From NCBI RefSeq assembly GCF_018139145.2, contig NC_059474.1, forward strand, positions 40,318,344-40,382,343: a stretch of 64,000 nt of DNA, written 5' to 3'. The translations under genes were made by a program, and so were the position numbers. Position 1 is the first letter of the stretch. Each line of letters starts with the position of its first letter. This DNA comes from Gymnogyps californianus (Eukaryota; Chordata; Aves; Accipitriformes; Cathartidae). Shown one piece after another: positions 27,601 to 39,600 of this stretch. The notes below the pieces were generated by a model. It had not been told where the DNA came from. It saw nothing but the letters and a program-made list of their open reading frames with translations, and made no database searches.

Positions 27601-30600
27601 AAATAGAAACAGCTGTCAGATTTATTAACATAATTTTATACTAAAGTATGTTAAATCATATACATTGTCCTAACAATTTCCATGAGTAAAGGCCTGTAGC
27701 AGAGCCTAAAATACAAGTCATTTCAGTATAAGTAAATCTGCATAGCACAGCAAATACAAGCAAAATAAAAGCAGTATGAACTATAAAAAAAAAAATTGTA
27801 GCAGTCAAAAAAGTGTTTATGAACAATTGCCTTTAGATTTTTTCTTCCTCAAAACTACGTGTGCAATTATGAAGCGTTCATAGATTTTTGAAGCCAGAAT
27901 AGGCCATTAAATATCTAATTTGACACCTGCATAAACAGAAGACATATTTCACTTGATGATCCACATTATCGAGAACCACAGTTTTTAACCTCATGTTTAT
28001 TTCCCACTTTTTGTTTTTACGGAGAGCTGGCTCTTAGTTTTATAAGATACTGTACAGTCCAAATGAATAATTAACACCATAGATCTGTATTTTTGAAGTT
28101 GTGATCTTGTATTAAAAAAACAAATTAATTTTGTACCCCTTTTCTAGAAATAAGGAATTGACATCTTCCATTATTCAGTTTTTAATCTAATTTTCAATTT
28201 TGATAATGAAGAATACAATTAATTTGTCATATTATGATAAATGCCAAGACCTACCTATATTCCTTAATGATTGATGTAGAACAAAGCCTATTCCGATACA
28301 TACTAAAAAAAAAAAAATGCTGAAAATTTTTTGTTCACTGGGGAACATTTGGAACATTAAAATAACTCTCATTATGATTTTCTAGGGAAAATGCTATTAA
28401 TGCAGATTATACCTAGGGTAACTTTATAAATCAATTACCAGAAATGCAGGAAATAATTTTAGACTGCACAACAATTAACAGCATAAATTGATTTCTCCAT
28501 TTCATTTATGTTTGTATATAAGGCAACTGCAAAGGTGCCGTTGTCTCTTTGGAAGCATCAGGAATAACATCAGAAAGATAATATGAAGAGTGACATGAGA
28601 TTCTACCTACAAAAGTGCAAAGGACTCTAGAATATGAAGCAGAAGACTCTAGAACAAATGCAAGCAAAGTAAGAAGACTAAGCAAAAGATTCAAGTTAGC
28701 CCATTCAGAACAACAAACTTGCTGGGAAATATAGTTCAGTAGAAGATCATGGCCGTTATCATTCCCTAAAAAAACAGTTTCTTGTACTTGTTGAAAATTG
28801 CAGTGTTATCTTCGTCACAAAAGGGAGAAGATACAAAGAAAATGCTCTGCACTCTTTACCTAACAAAACATATTTTTGTGATATGGAAGGAGTAGAAATA
28901 CTATGAACTAAGAACAAGTTTTATACATGTACATACATTATAAAACCTAAATTAAAAAAGTGCAGAATTACATGCATATACAGAGACAAGAGATACAAAT
29001 ATATAAAAATAAATATTTTACCATATCAGTTTTTACCTGGCTGAAAAATAGATAGGCTTCCATCAGTATGTCCAAATACTACTTTTCCTTTTTTCTTTGG
29101 ATGCCATCTAAACAGACTGATATCTGACAAGAAACTATGTGCTTCTCTATGTACAGTTACCCCGCTGTCAGGTCCTGAGATAGTCCAAATGTACAACGGA
29201 CCTCTGTGGGACACAAATGCAACTGCATCACCTGCATTCCAGCACCAGCTAAGTGACGCAGGAATTCCTGAAACATACAGGTAAACCTTATAAGAACCAG
29301 GATATGAAATTCAGTGTATTACTGCTTGACCCAGTATCAGCAATTGTCTTGAAAAGCTGTAGAAATAATTATTCTACATAAAAATGATTAGACTGAAATT
29401 TAGACAACTGTGTGAACATCTTATGGTGTAAAAGTAAACTACGCATATCCATAGGTAGGAAGTAGAATTATTTCCCAAATTATTCTAATACTACTTTGAT
29501 GGGCTGTGTTTTATGATACCTATACTTCATTAGTGCCAAAGACAATCACACATATGAAAGAGGATAAGCCTGATCCTGTAAACAATACTTTCGTTCATTC
29601 ACAATTCCATTCACCATTATGTTTTATTGTAAGCTATTTGCTACTAAGCTGGTAAAATATTGAAAACTTTAAAATGTCTGTTTTTGCAAAACACAATGAA
29701 ATTTAATTTAGAGATAAATATAACAGAGGCAGATACTTGTGACAAAATTGAAAAGCTAACTCTGTAATCAAGGGGAACTCTTGATAGTTTCCTTCTGGAT
29801 ATATGACAGTTTTAATTCAGTTGCCTAACACCTAACTGTAGGCATTCCAGTTTAAGGATTTTGACCTTAACGTCTCCAACCCCCATTATCCTCGTAACTT
29901 AATAATGTGTGCCTGAAGGAATAAATGACAGTAAGGCAAACTCCTCAAGCTGAAAATTCAAAACTGTTTGTATTTAGACACTTTAATATGGCAGTGCCAA
30001 AGAGAGTCAAAGCAGCATTAATAGGAGGTTTAAACATATTATCCTAAAAGTAAATTAGCTTTTAAAAAGTTTAAAATAATAACAACACTTCTTTCACACA
30101 TAGTCATTGGCTGAAGTAGTTTTTTAAACATGCAATGTATTGAAAAATAAGTATCAGTTTTTATATTAATGCATAAACTGATACAATATTCTTTAGAATA
30201 GATCAAATCAGTGTGGTTTTTTTTCCTACTTATTCCTTTTGCAGGATATGCAAGATGTACAACATTTTCAGAAGTATCCTAAGTGCTCTGGAAAGAACAC
30301 AGTAGGGGGTCCTGAAATGTCTTAGAAGATCCTGAGATACTGACTGTTCTTGAATTGCACCTATTTTCCAAGAATGCAAATGTAGGAGTCAAGTACACCT
30401 GATAGAGATTGACTGTAAGAACAGAAATACAGGTACTGGTTTTGACTGAAGGGAATGAATCAGAACTGGGCAGGGAAAGGTGACAGCCATAGACTTTTAA
30501 CGCCCTAGACTTGTATTACAATCTCCAAATCAGCAGTTTCAAGTCCTGAGAGAAGATGCAGGTAAACAAGCATTAGGGTATTTAAACAAAACCTGTTTTT

Positions 30601-33600
30601 CAAATTCACTGATAACTTATACTTGAATCTGTTGAAGGCTACAATTTATTTGCTTTCACTTCCGTAAAGTTATCATGAAAACACACAAGGTTTAAAACTT
30701 AATTATTTATCTTTTTATACAGTGATGGAAAAAAATGGGTTTTTTATTCCTGCTTAACAAGAAATCAATGGCCAAGTAAATTCTTGAATTGGTCAAGTAC
30801 TTTAGAAAAAGGAACAACCTCTTTCTTTGCCAATTACTAGATGGTTCAGAGCAATTTACTCAAACACACTATCATTATTTTCTAAAATGAACCGCAACAA
30901 ATCTGACAAAAATATTGTGTTATGCAATTGTTAAACCTCTGGCCTACCAACTGCTTAGAGCTTACTCTATATCAAGTATTTCTGATACCTGTGGATGAAA
31001 AAGCTGTATGGATCAAATAGATCTCCATGTCTGAAATACCTTTTGTATTGTCCAGCTTGGCCACAACTTTCTGTTCAGTCACATTCCAAATAATCACTAA
31101 ACTATCTGCACTGGCACTTGCAAACACGTCAGGATTGTGGGGACACCAAGATATGGCTGTGATTGTCTTCTTATGCTCAGACATAATTGCCCGGAGCTTG
31201 AATTCATTGTATCGGTGATCCAGCTAAACAAAAAGTAAAATTCATTTTAGAAATACATATTTCATAAACTCACTTTAAGAACTGTTGGAGAATAGTTCAT
31301 ATAACAGTATTAGACTTACAGATGAATTTACAGTGGATTTAACAATTGTGAGTACCTGACATCTCAATAAATTAAATTCTCATACATTTGACTTGGACAG
31401 AAAAGTTGTCAAATATTCAATTAGCCCAACCAGTATTACCATAGTCTATCCTCTTGTCACTTATAAACTATTATATTCCATTAATAATTGCACTCAAACA
31501 CAATCCTAAAATGGTTTATTTATAGGTATGGTAACAATCATTTAGTAATCTGCAAGGGGTTAAACAGGATAGAATATCAAAATGAGTTTGAAGTCCTTCT
31601 CATTTCTTCAATCACTTAGTACAATTAAAATAATAAAAAAAATTTCAATCAAATGCCCAAACCTGACACAGTAAATTTTGTTTATTTTAATCCTACTAGC
31701 GGTGTAACTCATGAAGTTAAAATAAGCGCATCCTTTATTTCCTGACATATTTCTCAGTCTGAAAATTCCACGTCACAGCATTTCTATTTTTTTTGCTAAG
31801 TATTGATGTACAGTAACTGCAAACTTCAGAAGACCACGGTGCTGAGCAGTTCAGAAATGAAGAAAGTAATAACTTGTTCCAAATCAAAGAAAGGTGGGCC
31901 ACTGAATCCACAACTTTGCACAGTAGATGAAACTACTTCAAAAGACTACTTTTACAGTACAGCTTCAAATGAAACCGTGGAATTGCTTCATTTCTCTCTC
32001 GGAACCCGCTCTTCTATCACTGCACTTCATTCTTCTCAAGTGTTTGCTGGATTGAAAGCCTGTCTTTTAAGACTAATTCTTGACACATACAACTTCAAAT
32101 ATAAAGTTTACATCAATCTTTTGCACTAGCTGTAACAAGGAGAAAAAATAATTTGGAAGGGGTATCTTGAGCTTTACATAGACATCTTCTCAGCAGCAAT
32201 CATACTTCCAAAAGCATTGTAGAAACATTTATTGGAAGGGTTCAAAGTGAGATAGACAACAATGTAAAAATGTAACTAGTCTGTTAAATAAAAATAATCT
32301 TACCTGATAAATATAAATAGCAAGGGTAGCACAGTAGGCAAATCTGTCCCCACTAGCAGCACATACATCCTTGTTCCATGGCTGACATCCAGCAGCTAAA
32401 AGTCCCACTTGTTTAACCTGTGACATTTTTGCCTTTAAAACAGAAATTCATTAGACTACAAGACCACAGAATGTTAAAGAACAGAATAATACATTTTTGT
32501 TCCCATAAATAACGCATACATATGTACCTTAAAAATATAGCTAGCCTTTATGTTTTAACAGCAACATTTTGTGTTTATGAGGTACAAATGAATGTATCCA
32601 AAATGAAGCCAAGCAGATGTTCAGAGGCTTCAGTGCTACACAAGAAAGGGATTTTAACACCATTCACAGGAATCCATTTGGGAGAAAAAAAGGGGGGGGA
32701 CAGCACATGAAAACTTGAATAGTTCTTGATTTGTACTAGCTAAAGCTGTTCTTCATCACCTCCATTTTCTTCTGCAGTCTGGTTCAACACTTTCTATATT
32801 ACAGTGTAATGCCCTCTCTGCTCTCTTCTTCCCTTCCTCCCCCCCCCAAAGATAGCTAGACAAAATAAACCACATGCTAATATTTTTTTCTTTAAGTAAG
32901 TTAAGCAATGTGTCTGAAAAGGTCTTCAAACCACTTGCATAGAACAACTATGCATTACTTATGATCATCATCCTTTTTGGAGAAGGTTTCTAAGTTTTCT
33001 TAATAATTACTGTTTAATAAAAAAGTTGAAGTAAACTGTGGAAAGTAAAAAGCAAAGCTTAGTGTAACATTACTGTATTACTGTATAGCAAACTATGCTT
33101 TCACTGTCCAAAACAAGTCTCAAACTACCAGCTCTGCTCAGAATGAGGCAACAACTGACTTCAGCATAAAAACACAAGAAATGCTTTGCTAGGCCAGACC
33201 AATTATCCACCTAGCCCACATGTGATTCACAATAACGTCAAAATGTTACTTAGAGCGCATAAGCCTGGCCATTTTTCTATGATCCATTTACATACTCTAC
33301 TACAACCAAGAATGCACACATTTGCAAAGGTATTGTTAAAACTTAACTCCTGGGTGGGTGGTACAAGATGACCCCCAGAGGTCCCTTCCAACCTCAACTG
33401 TTTTAAGAAAACATTCAAAATGAGCCTTATTGCATTTATTTACAGCAGACAAGTACAGAAGGCCGTCAGTTTTTACAGAATCTCTGAATTCACTTAGAAA
33501 CCAGTCTTCATGTGATACAAACATCCCAGGTTCAAGCCAACTGTCAATTGATGCAATGCCTGCCCCATCAACCTGCAAAAATAATTGTGGCTTTACCACC

Positions 33601-36600
33601 ACTATAGAAGGCTCCAGAGGCCAAACAACTGCAACTAGGTTGACAAGGATGACTAGGTGGATCACAGCCTGCAACAGTGTGCTGATCCAAACGGCAGAAC
33701 AAGATCCAAATAGCTATAAAAAGGATCCACCACTTCTGCATAGAAGTTAAATCAATCCAAACAAGGCTCTGTGAGCATGACTGAAAGTACTACCCATACA
33801 CAGGATATTTAGATAACCCATAGCTGAAACCTCTTCGTACATATGATTTCAGCTGGGCTAGCAGCAGGATCCTAATATGGGAAAACAATTCTACTTGCGT
33901 CAGTGAGAGCTCCTGCAGCAAAAAATCTTCTTGTGCTGATTGCTGAAGGACAATTCTACTGAGTTTCACCATACCACTGAGTGCTTCAGCATGGGGTAAG
34001 GTAAGGTCCAGACATAAAAATTTACTCCTCCAACTATATTATAGAATGTCACACTTAAGGACATGTTTATACTGTGGATAGATTAATGGACTGAGGGACA
34101 TTATGTGGAAAAACATTACATGGAGTATGAAGGATGGGATCTTTAGGTCAAAGAGCTGACACTATAATCTTTAAAGACAAGGAGAGTTATGTTCAATTTA
34201 CCAAGCGTTAGGTACATTTTCAAGCCCCACAAAGGAAAGGCAATCAAAAAGAAAAAAGGAGACTTCAAACACAATCAAGTATTTTGAGGGAGCAACTGTT
34301 GATTAACTGCAAGAGTTGGTTATGCAATGCATTGCTGTGTAACAGCTTTAGGAGAGAGATGCTGTCTGCAGATCACTCTTCACCTACTTGATATCGACTG
34401 TATGGAGGGGGAAATATTTTTCTGAATGACATTAGTATTAAGGTACATATAGAAAAAACTTTGTACAGGTATAGTAATAGTGACCTATAGTACCCAAGGG
34501 AACCTATTGGTCAATATTGACAAAAAGCTTATTATATAAATATTAACAAAATTTCATTTTAATGCATAGAAACAAGGGATGAAAATGAAGTAGAGTGATC
34601 AATTTTATCTTGCATTTTTCTTATCTACTTGGCAGATAAATAGTAATGAATCTAAGAAGCAACCTCCTTGAGATTATAAGTCTCTCTCACTTTGGAAAGT
34701 ATGAAAGAAAAAAAATAAATTGAGAGACTTATTTTGGGTGCTTCTTTAGCAGAAGATCAGGATCAGATTGAATATGTGGGACTAATCATCTCAAAGATAT
34801 CACTGACTGTAGTTATAGTGGTTAAAGGTTCTGACTGAGTTCTAAATGCCTAAAGAAAATGAAACACACGTTTAACCTCTGAAAATTTTGGTAAAGGAGA
34901 CTGTACAACAACAGAACAGAAATATACAGAAAAACAAGTTACAAGATACAGCTCTGCTGCAGACTAGTGCTTTGAATATTAGACTTCCTTTCTGTCTCCA
35001 CCAACAATATTAATCCTTCTGACTTCTGCAGCAAATAAATTAGATTCTAGAGAGAACAGTTCTGTAAGTTGCATCACCTTGCAGTTCATTTGCAATCCAT
35101 CTCATGTTATAAATGACGAGTCCCACAGAAAGAAATTTATCTTATTATTTAAAGAACCATCATCACCACAAAGTGACAAAAAATAGACTCCAAATTTCTG
35201 ATTTTGCCACGTAGTGTTCTTTTACTGTTTAGTAAAATTACAAATTCCAGAGGTTCCTTCTATGCAATTAAAGTATCAATCACATATATTCAGAAATATT
35301 TGGATTTGGGGCATTCAGAACTGCAACACAGACTTTTTCCAGTCACAATGAAAAAATAACTGGCACCATTAATTTCAGAAAAAGTTTTTGTTAAAGTCAC
35401 CCAGTTGATTACATAACAATTTACTAAAATGCAGAATAATAAGTGGAACCAGAACTCTTGGTTTCTGCTCTTGATTCAAGGGAAAATGATGGTTAAAACA
35501 CTAGGTGTGTCAGCAAACAGATAAGGAACATTAAAAAAGCCATGGTGAAGTAGAAGAGAATTAGATGTACGATAGTGGATTATCATAGGTTTAGTCTGTA
35601 GGTTTACCACACGTAAGATTGATTAAAAGTTAACATCTCTTTAGACACTAAGAGTGCACAAATATTTATTTCATAGTAATAAGAGATTTGTGTCATTTTG
35701 TACAGATCCTCTTTTTTTACCTTCTCACACGGGAGCTAAGAGGTTCCTGATTTGATGAAGTTTAATCTGTAAGAAAATATTATCTTAAATCATGTTTAAT
35801 TTGTGGTTTGATTACAGGTAAAATTGATTGTAAAGTTAAGATCTCTTACAGATGCTAAAACAGAATTCCACAAATGTTTCTTTCAGAGTAAAAACAGATT
35901 TGCCTTGTAGGATTCTGCAGCAATCTGTATAAAAAAAATTCCTGTTAATATATTCAGTAGATCTTCCTTTTTGCCTTGATATGAAAGAAGTTATTCCTGA
36001 CTACATGAAATCTAGTCTATAGGAAAATACTATTCTAAGTGGCTGAGAATAAGGAGTATTCCAAGCCCACGTGCTGAAACCCAGAACAAAAAGAAAAAGG
36101 TCCTTTACACTGGTTTTGCAGTTACCATGATCACACAAAACAGACTAGCACTTTGGGTTTGGAGATAGTTCCACTACTAGCGCTACTATTTCCATGTTTT
36201 CCATGCAGCTGATTAACAATGAAGAGGCTTTTACGTATTTTTTTCATGTCATCAGGACACTTGCTTAGTTTAGGGTATTTTAATGGTTTCCAAATGCATA
36301 CGTCACCGATTAGAATTCAGGCTAGATTAATCATGACCAAAAATCATTGTCATCAAATGGCTATAACATTATTTCAGCCTAGTTCTAAATGTATGTCTGT
36401 AAGCATTACGGGATATGTCATATTAAGTACTGTATTTGAAACAGAAGAACGCATTTGTCTTCTCTTTGTTCTACATTTACATTAAAGAAAAAAGGTAACT
36501 TTAACATGTTTTTTGAAGAAATTCACCAATAGAAGCCTCATTCACAAGTTTAACTTAAAACAATCATTTTTTTGATAATGCACTATTTTTCTCAAAGTCT

Positions 36601-39600
36601 GATATTCAAATGAAAATGTCTCCTAAATAAGATCAACATTTAGATGAAAAATGCTGCTTTGTGATATATCATTATTTCACTGAGTTAATAATTCATGCTT
36701 AAGAAGCATTATTAAGCTTTGATTCTTCACATAGATTTTTCCTATTTAAGTATGCGTAAAAAAAATTACATATGTAAAATATTCTGAGTTGTGTTAAAGA
36801 CTTTGCACTTTATTTACTAATTTTTGCTGTTTTAAACTTGTTAATATTTTCTGCTCCTTGTAATGAGTTATATACTGGTTTACAAAAAATATTGCAATTA
36901 AGAAGAAGCATTTGCTTTGAAATTCAGTACAATAGTATCTAAAAGAAGAAATTACAATTGTGTGGCATACTGACTGTTATTTTCTTCTAAGTATCATGCA
37001 TTAAAGGAGTTTCCTGTAGATCTTTTCAGACATTATAGATTTCTGTTGAACATACTTACAGTACAAGGGAGAAAGCAGTATTCATCAGAACAGCCTGAGA
37101 AAAATGGCAGAAAACTAGAAATGCAGTACAACTGAATAAATATATATATGTATGATTTCACACGTTGCATTTTTATACAATGGAGATTTTTCATACTTTG
37201 TTAAAAAAGCATTTTATTTCAAAATAAGGGATGTATAAGTGATTATATTGGACTTTCAAGTATACACTGAAAAAAACCGTGCATGTAAAAAATATATACC
37301 ACACTGGGAAGGCTATCAAAGGATGCCCACAGTTTCCAAGGAGATAAAGGGAAGAGGGAGGACAACAAAAACCGTTCTTTTCAATTGGCATGAGCAGCAA
37401 CATTCTAAGTCCTTCCTTGTTGCTAAATATAGAAAAAAACCATTAAACTGAAATTTTGTATATCATAGAGTTAATATTATTAAAAAATAACAACTGAATG
37501 GACTAGATACATAGACATGGCTATATATCAATGGCTTAAAAATAAATGCCTAATAATCCCTACCTTAGCATAGGTATCATTTTTTGTAAACCACTTAAGA
37601 ATTTCCATGTTCATTCCAATACCTTGCTGCTCCCAAAAATGCAAGATCTTGCTCTGGTTGTAGAATGAAATCACTTTACTTGACAGATGAAGGAACTAAA
37701 ACCTTGATGTTCACAGAATAATGCAGTTACTAAAGGATGCAGGAGAAAAGACTGAGCATTGTGTGGCACCACACACACAAAACGGCAGTATCAGTAGCCT
37801 GGCAACTGCAGCTCTTTAACAGGCACCATTTTAATTTTAACCTAACTCCTTTTTCTCTGCTTCAGCTACTCTGTGTATTTCCTTGCTTGTATTTCCCAAT
37901 TGTACTACGATATTTACAGAATAATAATAGCTCTTTAAATCTATCACTTAGCACCCTTTAATTATCAAGAGGTGTGCTTGCACGTTATAAGTATTAATAA
38001 ATTTATAACCATCAAGCACAACCAATAACATATGCTTATATTGTTAGCGATTGTGGTCCATATGGTGTACGACCTGTCCAAATGAGTACATATGCAATAT
38101 GACATGCACAGAAAAGTGAATATACAGTAGCCTTATGTTAATCAATATGCTTCTGTGTATACAAACCCCCAGTTTCTGAACAGCTATATGTAGTAAAGTG
38201 TTAGTGTCCTCTGCTTCTGTTCATTCTATTGTCAGTATCTTCCAACTAAGTTTGTATGTTTTATGTGGAAAGCTTGCTGTCACTCCTGTATGTTTGACAT
38301 ACAAAACCGTTACATATCATCCAGACTATTGTCCCCAGGTACCAGTATTTTTGTCAATATGTCAATGATAATGTAATAATTAAAGATCTTCTTTAGTGAT
38401 ATAAAAGTGATGTCTCCTTAAAGACATTGGGTATATTTACCCATCTTTGTGGGAAAATCCATTGGAGATGAAAACGTGACCTGTGAACCACAGAGTTTCA
38501 AATTCATTACCCTATCCAATGGGACCAGTTTGAAGCACCAGATAATGGACAACGAATTTATCTTGTTAGAAACATGAAGGTCTTCAAACCTACCAAGAAA
38601 CCTCTGCTTGTCTGCAAGACACAGCGGAAACCAACTTCTTCCTGACTGTGCCTGCCTCACCGAGTCTCATGTAAGAACATAAGCATAATTAGTACTAGCC
38701 TTCTTTCAGTGAGGCTGGAAAACACCAAGCACATTATAGCCATGTTAAGAAATTAAATTCTGATTATTATGTCCAGACCCATGAAATAAAGGACAATTGG
38801 AAATATTCTCATATATCTGCAGCTTAAAAGCCAATAGACAAATTAAATTTACTAAGACTAAACAGAGCAATGAAATTTCCAAAAACTTTAATGTTTCTGG
38901 AAGGAGCATTTAAGTTAGTACATTTTCTAAATTCTATTCTATGCTATCTATCTGTTCCATTTAGATGTATTTATATCTATTACTTTATGAATCTGGGGAA
39001 TCTCAAAAGTAAGAGTAAGCACATCAGAAAATGAGAAGAAAACTTACACTATGAAAACTTCGACAATATGTATATTGTCAAAGATCAGCTGTCATGGATT
39101 TTAATAGATCCATAAGGAAAAAAGGTTAGAAACAAAGAAATAGATGGCAGTGTCATATTTCAGTTATAATTTCTTAAGAACCAGATATCTCAATATCAGT
39201 TGAGCTACTCCCTTTAAACAAAAATTCTTCCTACTTTGTGTGGAATACCACAAAATGCTAAAGAATTTTCAGTTCTTGATGTGGACAATCAAACTGCAGT
39301 TAGTAATGTAGGTCTCTAAATAGTTTTACTGAGACTGTACACACTACTGCAAGCAATTGCTTCTGGGCAAAAGATGAGCAAAGACTGACTATATTAATCA
39401 TGACAGTCACAATGTAGAATAATGCAGAATAACTATGTAGGTTTATGCATGTAATGCTCTAAACAAAAGTTAAGCCGTTCATGCTTCCCAGCAGAATTTA
39501 ACCTAGGTAGTCTACTGCTTGTTAAAGTGTCAGGTTGGTTGCTAGTTTATCACTGAGCAGTATAGACAGAGAGTTCGTATGCTTCTCAGCGAAAATTAGA

